Source of the DNA: CAVVDT01 sp963747005
GTDB lineage: Bacteria; Pseudomonadota; Alphaproteobacteria; Rhizobiales; Aestuariivirgaceae
DNA length: 64,000 bases
Reading direction: 5' to 3'
Assembly (NCBI GenBank): GCA_963747005.1
Contig: CAVVDT010000006.1
Coordinates: 122,096 to 186,095 of the forward strand
Shown: one piece after another, positions 25,028 through 33,484 of the stretch
Layout: the number at the start of each line of letters is the position of its first letter
How positions within the stretch are numbered: position 1 is the stretch's first letter
Notes under the pieces: model-generated
The model's input: only the letters and a program-made list of their open reading frames with translations
Databases searched by the model: none
Told to the model about the DNA's origin: nothing
Translations under genes and position numbers: made by a program

Positions 25028-26236
25028 ATGGACAGCGCATTCACCAATGGTCGGTTCCCGGATGGCACTTTGCGCTCCTTCGCCGTGTCTGACGGCAGGT
25101 TCGCGGAAGTCCGGGCGGATGGCAGCCCGCCGCCGACCGCCGGCCAACACACGGATCTGTGCGGCGCCCTTGTCATTCCGGGCTTGGTGGACGGGCACGT
25201 GCATCTGGACAAGACCCTTCTCGGGGATGCCTGGAAGCCCTACCGGCCGGCAACGAGCGCCCACAGGGTGAAGGAACGGGTTGCCATCGAGAAGGCCAAT
25301 CTTGCCGATGCGGCGCCGGTTGCCAAAAGGGGTGCGGCCTTGATCGAAGCCGCCGTGGCGCGCGGCACAACCCACATGCGTTCGCATGTCGACATCGACC
25401 CCGATGCGGGCCTGAGCAACTTCGAGGCAGTGATTGAACTGCGCGAGCGCTTTCGCGATACGCTCTCCATCCAGATCGTCGCCTTCCCCCAAAGCGGCAT
25501 ACTTGCCGCGCCCGGCACGGCTGAACTTCTCGAAGCGGCGGTGCGCGGCGGCGCCGACCTGATCGGTGGCGTCGATCCGGCCGGGGTTGATCGCGATGTC
25601 GACGGCCATCTCGATGTCGTTTTCGCGATCGCCGAGCGGCATGGCGTCGGCATCGACATACATTTGCACGATCCCGGCTCGATCGGGCTCATGGAACTGG
25701 ACGATATCGCACGACGAACCAGGGCCCTGGGCGGGCAGGGCCGGGTCGCCGTCAGCCACGCCTACTGCCTTGGCGAGGTGCCGCAAGCGGCGATGCTGCG
25801 CACGGCAGCAACCCTTGCCGAGGCCGGCGTCTCGATCATGACCAATGCGCCTGGCGACCATGCGTTTCCGCCTGTCCTCGCGCTGCGCAAGGCGGGCGTC
25901 AATGTCTTTGCCGGCAATGACAACATCCGCGATTCCTGGTGGCCCTACGGCGATGCCGATATGCTGGAACGCGCCATGCTGATCGGCTACCGCTCGGGGT
26001 TCTACACGGATGAGGACCTGGCGGTGGCGTTCGATCTTGCAACGACCTCAGCCGCTCGCGCGCTCGGCATCGAAGGCTATGGTCTTGAAAAGGGATGCCT
26101 GGCGGACTTCGTCACGCTCGATGCGCGGCACGTCCACGAGGCGGTCGTGGCCCGGCCGACGCGACGCACGGTCTACAAGGCGGGCCGTCGCGTCGCCGGC
26201 AACGGCGATCATTGCGAGCGACCGTCGACCGCGTGA
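25028..26236 (+). CDS. Amidohydrolase, cytosine deaminase-like (CodA superfamily)
   Basis: A 402-residue metal-dependent hydrolase. Metal ligands are visible in GLVDGHVHLDKTLL (HxH, about residues 57-59), the later histidines in IDIHLHDPGS and RVAVSHAYCLG, and the aspartate in FAGNDNIRDSWWPYGDADML, which is very close to the FGHDDVFDPWYPLG region of CodA. In CodA the third metal His is followed three residues later by the catalytic Glu; here the loop reads HLHDP, with Asp. So the chemistry is a deamination or hydrolysis of a nitrogen heterocycle, but cytosine as substrate is doubtful. ATG at 25028 avoids a non-coding extension. Confidence 0.83.
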   Translation: MDSAFTNGRFPDGTLRSFAVSDGRFAEVRADGSPPPTAGQHTDLCGALVIPGLVDGHVHLDKTLLGDAWKPYRPATSAHRVKERVAIEKANLADAAPVAKRGAALIEAAVARGTTHMRSHVDIDPDAGLSNFEAVIELRERFRDTLSIQIVAFPQSGILAAPGTAELLEAAVRGGADLIGGVDPAGVDRDVDGHLDVVFAIAERHGVGIDIHLHDPGSIGLMELDDIARRTRALGGQGRVAVSHAYCLGEVPQAAMLRTAATLAEAGVSIMTNAPGDHAFPPVLALRKAGVNVFAGNDNIRDSWWPYGDADMLERAMLIGYRSGFYTDEDLAVAFDLATTSAARALGIEGYGLEKGCLADFVTLDARHVHEAVVARPTRRTVYKAGRRVAGNGDHCERPSTA

Positions 26237-26346
26237 GGGCACGGCGTGCGGTGCCCGTGCGCCCCTTGCCGGGAGTTGCCGGCTTGCTCTAAGTTCCGCC
26301 CGCCGCGCCGGGCCGTTGGGGCCCGGCAGGCGGCGGAGCGTGTTCC

Positions 26347-27297
26347 ATGGAGCTTCATCCCGTCCCCGGCAACGAGGTGCCGCAGGGTCTCGTTGCGGGC
26401 GAAGTCGTCGGCGGTGATGGCACCCGGCTGCGCTACGGCATCTGCCGCCGGCCGGAGGCATCGCGCGGCACGGTGTGCGTGTTCGAAGGGCGCGGCGAGT
26501 TCATCGAGAAATATTTCGAGACCATCGAAGACCTCAGCGAGCGCGGCTTTGCTGTCGCCATCCTCGACTGGCGCGGCCAGGGCGGCTCCGCACGCCGCCT
26601 GAAGAACCCGTTTCGCGGCCATGTCGCCAGTTTTCGCCAGTATGACGAGGATCTCATTGCCTTCATGACCGGCGCGGTGCTTCCCGATTGTCCACCGCCC
26701 TATTTTGCCCTCGCCCACTCGACCGGCGGGCTGGTCCTGTTGCGGGCGCTGACCACCCGCAACTGGTTCCAGAAGGCAGTGCTGTCGGCGCCGCTGATCG
26801 ATTTCGCGCCGGTGCCGCTGCCGCGGGTCCTTGTCCGGGTGATGGCGCGACTGGCGGTATTGTGCGGCCTCGGCCGCCTGTTCGTGCCCACCCAGGCGCG
26901 CCGCCCCCTGGAGGAGAAGGACTTTCCCGACAATCGTTTGACCAGCGATGCCGTCCGCTTTGCTCTTGCCGCCCGAACCGCCGTCGAAGCGCCGCAGCTC
27001 GGCAGCGGCGGGCCGACCTTTGCCTGGCTCGATGCCGCCTTCAGCGCGGTACGCGAACTGGCGCGCCAACCTAGATCGAGCCTGTTTCTGGCGCCGGTGC
27101 TGATCGTTGCCGCCCGCGACGACAAGGTCGTCTCGGCGGATGCCATCCGGCGCTTCGCGCAACAGCGGCCGGGCGTGGCGGCGGTCTTCATCGAGCATGC
27201 CCGCCATGAATTGCTGCAGGAGCGCGACCCGGTACGTGAACAGTTCTGGGCAGCTTTCGACACCTTCATCGGTGAAGGGAGAGGTGCCCGTAGCTAG
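26347..27297 (+). CDS. Alpha/beta hydrolase, lysophospholipase/monoacylglycerol lipase-like
   Basis: A 316-residue serine hydrolase of the PldB type. Motifs: FEGRGEFIEKYFETIEDLSE (the normal HGxxEHSxRY region, here EGRGEFIEKY), LDWRGQGGSARRL, nucleophile elbow LAHSTGGLVLLRAL with Ser, Asp in AARDDKVVSADAI, and His in EHARHELLQE. The triad is complete, unlike that of the 2441 hydrolase. No signal peptide is seen, so it is cytosolic or membrane-associated. The gene ends in a CTAG shared with hisN. Confidence 0.87.
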   Translation: MELHPVPGNEVPQGLVAGEVVGGDGTRLRYGICRRPEASRGTVCVFEGRGEFIEKYFETIEDLSERGFAVAILDWRGQGGSARRLKNPFRGHVASFRQYDEDLIAFMTGAVLPDCPPPYFALAHSTGGLVLLRALTTRNWFQKAVLSAPLIDFAPVPLPRVLVRVMARLAVLCGLGRLFVPTQARRPLEEKDFPDNRLTSDAVRFALAARTAVEAPQLGSGGPTFAWLDAAFSAVRELARQPRSSLFLAPVLIVAARDDKVVSADAIRRFAQQRPGVAAVFIEHARHELLQERDPVREQFWAAFDTFIGEGRGARS

Positions 27298-28103
27298 GCA
27301 GGCGGGGCGTCCAGCAGCGCGAGGGCCTCCTCATAGAGCTCCTCGCTCGCAGCGGCGATGATGTCGCCGGCCAACTGGGGAGGCTTGCGGTCCCAGCGGC
27401 TGACGATGCCCCCGGCACCACGGATGATCGGCACCAGTGCGGCGATGTCGTAGACCTCGAGATTGGCATCCAGCGCCACGTCGATCTGGCCGGCGGCCAG
27501 CATGCAGAAGAAATAGGCATCGCCGTCATAACGGATAAAGCGCAAGGTGTTGCGCATGCGCTCAAGGAAATTCTGCTGTTGGGCGCTCTTGTAGAGGCCG
27601 GGGGCGGTGGTGGTGCCGATGGCCTCGGCGAGCCGTGCGGCCGGCTGCACGCGCAAGGGCCGCTCTCCCGCCGGCGTCTTGATGACCGCGCCGAGGGGCG
27701 ATCCGACGAAACGCTCGCCGACATAGGCTTGCGCCGCGACGCCGACCGCCGGTTCGCCCTCATAGGTGAGGCCCACCAGCGTCGTCCAGCTCAGCATGCC
27801 GGTGACGAACGAGCGGGTGCCGTCGATAGGATCGAGAATCCAGGTAAAGCCGGATCTGGCCTCCTTTTTTCCGTACTCCTCGCCGATGATGCCGTGATCG
27901 GGAAAGGTTTCCTCGATCATCGCCCGCATGGCGCGCTCGCCCGCCTTGTCGGCCTCGGTGACGGGGTCGAAGCCCTGGTCGAGCTTGTTGGTCATGTCGG
28001 GGCGGGTGCGGAATTGCGGCAGGCTCTGGGCGCCGGCCGCCGCGGCAAGGCTTTCGGCGAATCGGGTGAGGTCGGCCCACGTGTTGTCATCGGGTTTTGT
28101 CAT
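27294..28103 (-). CDS. hisN: Histidinol-phosphatase, inositol monophosphatase family
   Basis: A 269-residue phosphatase. The metal site is built from GEEYG (about residue 73), WILDPIDGTRSFVTG, and the late aspartate in LEVYDIAALVPIIRGAGG. The N-terminus (FDPVTEADKAGERAMRAMIE) and length fit the HisN branch, which removes phosphate from histidinol phosphate, better than SuhB. The ATG at 28103 is used; an upstream Met is in poor context. A small RNA lies divergently upstream. Confidence 0.87.
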   Translation of the reverse strand: MTKPDDNTWADLTRFAESLAAAAGAQSLPQFRTRPDMTNKLDQGFDPVTEADKAGERAMRAMIEETFPDHGIIGEEYGKKEARSGFTWILDPIDGTRSFVTGMLSWTTLVGLTYEGEPAVGVAAQAYVGERFVGSPLGAVIKTPAGERPLRVQPAARLAEAIGTTTAPGLYKSAQQQNFLERMRNTLRFIRYDGDAYFFCMLAAGQIDVALDANLEVYDIAALVPIIRGAGGIVSRWDRKPPQLAGDIIAAASEELYEEALALLDAPPA

Positions 28104-28422
28104 GGGCGAAAGGCCTCCGGTCGGGTGATGCTGTCTCATAGGTCAGGGGAGCGGGAGATAACAAGGGGGCAGGGCGGTCGTCGTCGTCGCGCTGCCCGGA
28201 TATTGGCCGATTCTGTTGTTGCGTTGCACAAAAAATGTTGCAGCTGAATCCTGTTTTGGGGTCCTCCGGGCTTGCAGTGGGCATCGGTTCAATCGTTCTC
28301 GGGATTTTTTTGGAGGAAAGATGCGGGGATATTAAATATTTAAAATCAAATACTTGGAATCAAGACCTTGGGTTTGAGTAGCGGCATTTTCTGACAAAAT
28401 GTCGCAATGCGAAAGATTGGGC
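28104..28422. other. Intergenic region between hisN and the sRNA promoter
   Basis: No gene is visible. The stretch 28290-28420 is clearly AT-rich (runs such as ATATTAAATATTTAAAATC) compared with its neighbours and probably holds the promoter regions of hisN and of the sRNA at 28457. Confidence 0.6.
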
Positions 28423-28456
28423 TTGCAAATTGTGCGGTGCACATTAAATTCATGGA

Positions 28457-28554
28457 CGTGAACTGAGGGCGTTGCTCTCATCTTCGCATGCCCTTCTTGG
28501 GCGTTTCCTCCCTAGACTTGGGCCGTTCCGCGTCAGCGTAACGGCCCTTTTTTT
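28457..28554 (+). ncRNA. Small RNA of the alphaproteobacterial suhB/mmgR/alpha-r type
   Basis: About 98 bases. A sigma-70-like promoter precedes it (TTGCAA at 28423-28428, TAAATT at 28445-28450, spacing 16). The transcript contains a GCCC-TTCTT-GGGC hairpin (about 28490-28502), a single-stranded TTTCCTCCCTAGACTTG (28504-28520) with an anti-Shine-Dalgarno CCUCCC, and a strong terminator: GGGCCGTT (28520-28527) paired with AACGGCCC (28540-28547), then seven T. This architecture and the inositol-phosphatase neighbour match the suhB/alpha-r sRNA families of rhizobia, which pair with mRNA ribosome sites. Exact family membership and the 5' end are inferred. Confidence 0.75.
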
Positions 28555-28573
28555 GCTCCGAAAGCGCTCGCCT

Positions 28574-29479
28574 TCATTCCGCGGCGACGGCGGGGACGCT
28601 TTCGCAGTCGGGCAGATGGCCGAGGAAGGTGGCGAAGACTTCGGCCAGTAGGTTGCGCAAGCCGGCAAAACCGGATGATCGCGACAGGTTGCGCTCGTTC
28701 ATGTAGAGGCCGCGGTTCACCTCCACCTGCACGGCATGGCGGTGACGGCGCGGCTGGCCGTAGGTCTGGGTGATATGGCCGCCGGCATAGGGCTTGTTGT
28801 GGGCGACCCTCAGACCGCGGCTTGAGAACAGGCGGTCGATGAGGCCGGTGAGGGCGGGGTCGCAGGCCGAGCCGTAGCGATCGCCGAGCACGATGTCGGC
28901 TCGTCCGCCGCCGCTGGCATGCACCACCGGTGCCGCGGTCGATGGCATGGAATGGCAGTCGATCAGCAGGGCCCAGCCAGCGCGGGCAACGGCGGCGTCC
29001 ATGAGGCCGGCGAGGGTTGCGTGATAGGGCCGGTAGAGGGTCTCGATGCGCTCTTCGGCCTCGGCATAGCGCAACGGCCGACGGTAGATCTCCTCGTGCT
29101 CGCACACGATGCGCGGGATGGTGCCGAGGCCGCCGGCGACACGCGGCGAGGCGGCGTTGACATGGGCCGGCAGGCGGTCGGCGAACATGTCGGGGTCGAG
29201 TTCGTAGGGCTCGCGATTGACGTCCAGAAAAGCGCGCGGGAAGTGCGCCTTCAAGAGTGGCGCGCCAAGTTCGCCGCACCAGCAGAACAACTCATCTATA
29301 TAGCAGTCCTCCGAGCGCCTCAGCGTCAGGCGGTCGAGGCGCGAAGCGGCGATGAAGCCGGCAGGATAGGTGCGGCCCGAATGGGGTGAATTGAACACCA
29401 CCGGCAGGGCGGGTACCGCCGGCTGCACGATCTCGAAGGGCGGATCGATCGCCGCGGCCCCCATGTTGCCAGCTCTCAT
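28574..29479 (-). CDS. N-formylglutamate amidohydrolase family protein
   Basis: About 300 residues. Motifs of the family: VVFNSPHSGRTYP (first zinc ligand region), RRSEDCYIDELF, FPRAFLDVNREPYELDPDMF, LLIDCHSMPS (zinc ligand His) and HAVQVEVNRGLYM. These enzymes split N-formylglutamate in histidine breakdown, or act on N-acyl amino acids; no hut genes are adjacent. ATG at 29479 or at 29464 may be the start. It is divergent from cpdR, an arrangement common in Rhizobiales. Confidence 0.88.
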   Translation of the reverse strand: MRAGNMGAAAIDPPFEIVQPAVPALPVVFNSPHSGRTYPAGFIAASRLDRLTLRRSEDCYIDELFCWCGELGAPLLKAHFPRAFLDVNREPYELDPDMFADRLPAHVNAASPRVAGGLGTIPRIVCEHEEIYRRPLRYAEAEERIETLYRPYHATLAGLMDAAVARAGWALLIDCHSMPSTAAPVVHASGGGRADIVLGDRYGSACDPALTGLIDRLFSSRGLRVAHNKPYAGGHITQTYGQPRRHRHAVQVEVNRGLYMNERNLSRSSGFAGLRNLLAEVFATFLGHLPDCESVPAVAAE

Positions 29480-29677
29480 GGCCTCCACCTTGAACTCTGT
29501 CCGCTGCCGGTTGCGCCGGCCAGCGTGCCGCATGACGCTTTAGCATTTGGCCACGAGCGGAGCCCGCGGTCAACGGGCGGGGCGCTTCATCCCCGGTTTA
29601 CACTTTGCGGCTATTTTCATTCGGCACGTTTGGCTGTACTCGGGGGAGTACGTTGCTTTTGCCGATCAGGGGACACC

Positions 29678-30037
29678 ATGGCGAGAATCCTGCTTGCCGA
29701 AGACGATCACGACATGCGGCACTTCCTGACCCGGGCGCTGGAGAAGGCGGGGCACGAGGTCAGTTCGTTTGCGGAGGGTCTTTCGGCCTTTGAAAAGGTC
29801 AAGTGCGCCGCCTTCGATCTGCTGCTGACCGACATCGTGATGCCGGAAATGGACGGCATCGAACTGGCACGGCGGGCGGCCGAGATCGACCCCAGCCTCA
29901 AGATCATGTTCATCACCGGCTTTGCGGCGGTGGCGTTGCATCCCGATTCGCGTGCCCCCAAGGAAGCCAAGGTTTTGTCCAAGCCGTTCCATCTGAAAGA
30001 TCTCGTCAGCGAGGTCGAGCGGATGATCGCCGCCTGA
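29678..30037 (+). CDS. cpdR: Response regulator CpdR
   Basis: A single receiver domain of 119 residues: MARILLAEDDHDMRHFLTRA with the acidic pair, phosphoacceptor Asp51 in LLLTDIVMPEMDG, and the C-terminal KVLSKPFHLKDLVSEVERM. The stretch LKIMFITGFAAVAL is nearly diagnostic for CpdR, which in its unphosphorylated form delivers ClpXP to the cell pole and starts degradation of CtrA and PdeA in the CckA-ChpT phosphorelay. No output domain is present, as expected. Its position next to a tRNA-Val is also typical. Confidence 0.93.
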   Translation: MARILLAEDDHDMRHFLTRALEKAGHEVSSFAEGLSAFEKVKCAAFDLLLTDIVMPEMDGIELARRAAEIDPSLKIMFITGFAAVALHPDSRAPKEAKVLSKPFHLKDLVSEVERMIAA

Positions 30038-30059
30038 AATCGGCCTTGAGCGAAAGGCT

Positions 30060-30080
30060 TGCGAAGCTTTGAGCTTCGCA
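30060..30080 (+). terminator. Hairpin after cpdR
   Basis: TGCGAAGCT (30060-30068) and AGCTTCGCA (30072-30080) form a 9-bp perfect stem with a TTG loop, 22 bases after the cpdR stop. There is no clear T-run after it (CTATACC), so it is a moderate terminator candidate. Confidence 0.55.
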
Positions 30081-30132
30081 CTATACCCGGCTCGCCCGGA
30101 CCCCAAGCGGCGCTCGGGCCACGCCAATCGGC

Positions 30133-30207
<75 letters not shown>

Positions 30208-30297
30208 ATGATTTCAAAGGGTTAGTCATCGCCCTCAAGATGTGTTCCGGTTTACGTCCCGCAAAGCGTCCCGCAAATAGGGTCTTGTTGCGATGCG

Positions 30298-31383
30298 TCA
30301 TCCCATCTTCTCCTTTCTTCCAAACCGCCGCACCTTGCTCTGAAACTGCGGGCTGTGATGGCCATAAGTGCGCTCCACCATCTGCGGCGAGGCGCCTAAA
30401 AGCGCGGCCACGTCCCAAATCTCCATCCCCGAATGCAGCGCCCACGTCGCGCACGTGTGGCGCAGCGCATGCGGTGTCAGTCCGTCAAGCCCGGCTGCCT
30501 TTACCGCCCATTCCCAAGCTCGCCGCTCCTTCTTGATCGGCTGCCCGGCGTAGCTGACCACGCTGGCGATGCCTTTCGCCATGTCCATGCGGTGCCAGCG
30601 CCTCAGATGCGCCATGAGGCGATCCGGTATCCTGGCGGGCGTTCTTCGCTTCTTCGTCTCCCGTTCGCCGCTGCCGCGCCTGTGAATCACGGCTTGGTCC
30701 AGATCGATCCAGCCGCCCGATGCCGAGGGAACCCACTTCAGCGACAGGATGGCATTGTGACGTGTGCCGGTGTAGAGGCCGATGAGAATGAACCGCGCCA
30801 CATGCGGGCGTTTTCTTGCCGCCCATAGCAGCCGCGCCGTTTCGTCGCGCGACAGGAACCGTTCGCGCCGCAATGAGCCCTGAGGTAGGTCCAACGTGAT
30901 CTTGCCCCGCAGCGGGTCAGTTTCCTTGAACCAAGCGTTGACGGCGGCCTGCAAGGTCTCAAGCTCCCGCCTTGCCGTGGCCATACTCACCGGCCGCCCC
31001 TTCCACATCTGCGCCGTCCGCCATGCCGCGTAGTCCCGGCAGGTCTGGCCCTTGATGTCGGCAAGCGTCTGTTCCGCCCAGAAGCCGAGCAGCCGCTTCA
31101 TGTGGTATCCGACAAGCGCCGGGCTCGTGTGTTTGGGTGCGATCTGGCGTGCATAGAAAATCAGGATTTCTGCAACGGGGAGGCGAGCCGGATCACGCTC
31201 GCCGATGGCCGGCTTCCATTTTCTGGCGATGTAGGCGGCAAGCCTTTGCTCAGCGCCTCGGCGGTCATCAGGGCCGCAGCCCGTGCTGACCTCAATTTGT
31301 CGTCCATCTCGGATGTGCCAGACCGCTGCGCGTCCCCTCCGCTTGCGCAGGTAGAGGTGTGGTCCTTTGGCTTGCCTTGACAT
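30298..31383 (-). CDS. Tyrosine recombinase (phage/island integrase)
   Basis: A 361-residue integrase. The N-terminal part (PHLYLRKRRGRAAVWHIRDG) and the core-binding domain (about 90-160) precede the catalytic domain with Arg in GLYTGTRHNAIL, the box HALRHTCATWALH (H-x-x-R), and the tyrosine nucleophile in VERTYGHHSP near the C-terminus. It catalyses integration and excision of the island at the neighbouring tRNA-Val. The protein is full length with all active-site residues. Its first about 220 bases overlap the excisionase-like gene in another frame. Confidence 0.94.
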   Translation of the reverse strand: MSRQAKGPHLYLRKRRGRAAVWHIRDGRQIEVSTGCGPDDRRGAEQRLAAYIARKWKPAIGERDPARLPVAEILIFYARQIAPKHTSPALVGYHMKRLLGFWAEQTLADIKGQTCRDYAAWRTAQMWKGRPVSMATARRELETLQAAVNAWFKETDPLRGKITLDLPQGSLRRERFLSRDETARLLWAARKRPHVARFILIGLYTGTRHNAILSLKWVPSASGGWIDLDQAVIHRRGSGERETKKRRTPARIPDRLMAHLRRWHRMDMAKGIASVVSYAGQPIKKERRAWEWAVKAAGLDGLTPHALRHTCATWALHSGMEIWDVAALLGASPQMVERTYGHHSPQFQSKVRRFGRKEKMG

Positions 31384-31571
31384 TGCTCCAGCATCCTTCT
31401 CATTGCGCGTGGTGTAACCAAATGCCGGCCGGCAATAACAGTGGGCACAAGGCGGCCCCGGCGAATTTCCGTTCTAAGACTGGACACCGTGGCCCCACCA
31501 GCCGGGAAAAACATTTCAACTGCTGCAGCCAGCGGCATCGGCGCGTCATCGTCTATGAAATTATGCGCCAT
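31161..31571 (-). CDS. Excisionase-like helix-turn-helix protein
   Basis: A 136-residue protein. Residues about 12-60 (PLAAAVEMFFPAGGATVSSL, then RTEIRRGRLVPTVIAGRHLV) form a winged-helix/AlpA-like DNA-binding domain with the pattern of excisionases placed before rhizobial integrases. The C-terminal half (after TSTCASGGDAQRSG) is polar and probably disordered, and lies over the first 223 bases of the integrase gene in a different frame. It likely guides the integrase to excision and may repress it. The overlapping part could partly be a frame shadow, but the N-terminal domain is outside the overlap. Confidence 0.7.
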   Translation of the reverse strand: MAHNFIDDDAPMPLAAAVEMFFPAGGATVSSLRTEIRRGRLVPTVIAGRHLVTPRAMRRMLEQCQGKPKDHTSTCASGGDAQRSGTSEMDDKLRSARAAALMTAEALSKGLPPTSPENGSRPSASVIRLASPLQKS

Positions 31572-31733
31572 GAGCTTGCTCTCTTATGCTCGGTAAATGG
31601 CCCTGGCGAGGTAACGATGATGCTACTTAAGCGTGGGACCGAATGGTTTGAAAGGCGACGGCTCGAAAAGGCAACGGCACTATGCCTATCCGTTGTCGCA
31701 CAGACCGCTTGCACTGAAGCGTTAGACGAGTGG

Positions 31734-32768
31734 TTAAAGCCCTTTACCCGCATCGTCGTGATCGTCTCCAAAATCGAAAGATATCGTTTCATCGTAACGC
31801 GGATGAAGACGGTTGATCTTTTTCTTAAAATCCTCCCAATCGTCACTAAGGCGCATGATCGTGATGACTGACGCCAGATGTTCGCGCAACTTAGGGTGAC
31901 CCAACTCAGGGGTTAAACGTCGGAATAGCTGATGGCGTGGCCGACCATTTATTGTTTTTGGGGTAGTTTCCTTTAATTCAGTCAACACACCAGGTGCTAA
32001 GCGTTTATAAATAATATCATTTGTTATGTGACCAAAATATTGTGGCCGTTTCACTTTATCTCGTGGATAATCAAGTTCGCGTAAACGAAATAATTCTTTA
32101 TAAAAATCATCAGGGAAGGTGCGAATCCATGGTTGCAATTCTTTTGATATGAATGCTTCAAGAATTTGAGCAAGAGCATCCGCAGCTCTGTCACGCTGAA
32201 AGCCAGTAGCTTCGTCAACTAAGGCAATGATGCCCACATGTGCTAATGCACGCATGAGAAGCCGGGCTCTAGTTGCGATTTTTTTCTGCCGTGATCCAAG
32301 CTCGCCATGTTCATCGGCATCTAGCCAGACATCGCAAATTTTCGGAATGATCTCGGCTTTAATCCCGTGCGCGATGTTTCCGCGTTCTGTTCGATACTTG
32401 ATGATGATGGACTGCAGGTCGCCTAAGTGTTTATCAACAAACGGCTTTAGGCTCTTGAAGGACAAAAACTGGGGAACATCTGCAGCGGCGTCCTCCAGAG
32501 GACGGTTCTTTGCTACCCAACCGCTATAGTACATCCCCATACCCTTCATAAAATCGCTCTGGGTGAGGATGCGGGTCCCGTCAGAAAGGACGGAGCAAGG
32601 AAAGTGCATATCGCCAATGGTAAGGGTACCGCTGTAGGCGGTTCGCGGCACATCTTTTTCCTTGTCCCATCGGGCCAACGCTGCAGCCCTCGCGACATCG
32701 CGCCTCGCTTTTGGCGTCATTCGTTCGGCACGGGCAAAACCACCGCGAGCCTTCGATTTATTTGCCAT
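31734..32768 (-). CDS. P63C-domain protein of mobile-element type
   Basis: A 344-residue protein. The N-terminal about 30 residues are basic; the middle (CSVLSDGTRILTQSDFMKGM) is like phage regulatory proteins of this class. The C-terminal half is the P63C domain: ALVDEATGFQRDRAADALAQ, FPDDFYKELFRLRELDYPRD, TNDIIYKRLAPGVLTELKE, and GHPKLREHLASVITIMRLSD. Its role is unknown; the family occurs in phages and islands. Base composition is strikingly AT-rich (about one third GC in 31981-32040), unlike its surroundings, so it was acquired separately. ATG at 32768 follows a GAGGTG; the upstream Mets are in the promoter. Confidence 0.85.
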   Translation of the reverse strand: MANKSKARGGFARAERMTPKARRDVARAAALARWDKEKDVPRTAYSGTLTIGDMHFPCSVLSDGTRILTQSDFMKGMGMYYSGWVAKNRPLEDAAADVPQFLSFKSLKPFVDKHLGDLQSIIIKYRTERGNIAHGIKAEIIPKICDVWLDADEHGELGSRQKKIATRARLLMRALAHVGIIALVDEATGFQRDRAADALAQILEAFISKELQPWIRTFPDDFYKELFRLRELDYPRDKVKRPQYFGHITNDIIYKRLAPGVLTELKETTPKTINGRPRHQLFRRLTPELGHPKLREHLASVITIMRLSDDWEDFKKKINRLHPRYDETISFDFGDDHDDAGKGL

Positions 32769-32797
32769 AAAGCACCTCATGCATGCATCCTTCATTC

Positions 32798-32835
32798 GCA
32801 AGCATAATGCCTGCAAAGTCATTATGCAAGCATAA
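32798..32835 (-). promoter_or_regulatory. Promoter with repeats before the P63C gene
   Basis: On the minus strand a promoter reads TTGCAT (32829-32824), 17 bases, TATGCT (32806-32801). The same DNA contains the direct repeat GCAAGCATAA at 32798-32807 and 32826-32835 and the dyad CATAATG (32803-32809) with CATTATG (32820-32826). Repeats covering both promoter hexamers suggest a repressor site. The binding protein is unknown. Confidence 0.6.
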
Positions 32836-32938
32836 ATGAAATGTGGCCTAATACCGCGTCCCTGAAAGGCTGACTCGCACTGGGGATTTGCAAATCGCCT
32901 GAACTCTGAATCAGTGTGGCGAACAAAGGAGGTTCGCC

Positions 32939-33484
32939 ATGCCTATTCCACTGCGCGGTGATTTTGATGCGGCTCGGGTGCGTGCAATTGCCCGCAGGTC
33001 CAAAGACGCGGCCCAGGCACGCCGACTGCTTGCCCTGGCCGCGATCTATGACGGAGCGACGCGGACGCAGGCAGCAAAGATCGGTGGCGTGACGCTGCAG
33101 ATCGTTCGCGACTGGGTAGTGAGGTTCAATGCCGAAGGCCCGGATGGTTTGTTCAACCGCAAGGCGCCCGGCCAGCCTTCGAGGCTCAACGATGCGCAGC
33201 GTTGTGCGCTCATGGGGATGATCGAGAGCGGCCCTATTCCTGCGATACACGGGGTCGTGCGGTGGCGGCTGATCGATCTGTGCCAGTGGATCTGGGAAGA
33301 GTTCAGGATCAGCATCGCCAAGCAGACCTTGAGCCGGGAGCTTCGCGCCATGGGGTATCGCAAGCTGTCGGCCCGCCCCCGTCATCACGCTCAGGCTGAC
33401 GGCGCCATCGAGCATTTTAAAAAAGCTTCCCGGCGCGTTTGGCGGAGATCGCGCATGACAAGGGCTTCAAGCCTGAGCAGATAG
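32939..33484 (+). CDS. IS630-family transposase, N-terminal frame
   Basis: About 160 meaningful residues: MPIPLRGDFDAARVRAIARR followed by a helix-turn-helix (IYDGATRTQAAKIGGVTLQI, then VRDWVVRFNAEGPDGL) and the linker ending SRELRAMGYRKLSARPRHH. After EHFKK (AAAAAA at about 33420) the frame leaves the transposase sequence and reads unrelated residues to the stop at 33484. The second half continues in the frame one base back, so the product needs a -1 shift on the A-run. GGAGG just before the start is a good RBS. Confidence 0.85.
   Translation: MPIPLRGDFDAARVRAIARRSKDAAQARRLLALAAIYDGATRTQAAKIGGVTLQIVRDWVVRFNAEGPDGLFNRKAPGQPSRLNDAQRCALMGMIESGPIPAIHGVVRWRLIDLCQWIWEEFRISIAKQTLSRELRAMGYRKLSARPRHHAQADGAIEHFKKASRRVWRRSRMTRASSLSR

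Noticed and set aside
33415..33430. Canonical A-AAA-AAG slippery heptamer in the IS630 gene
   Set aside because: The sequence has six A and a G, but the reading phase does not fit the classical heptamer; only a general slip on the A-run can be proposed.
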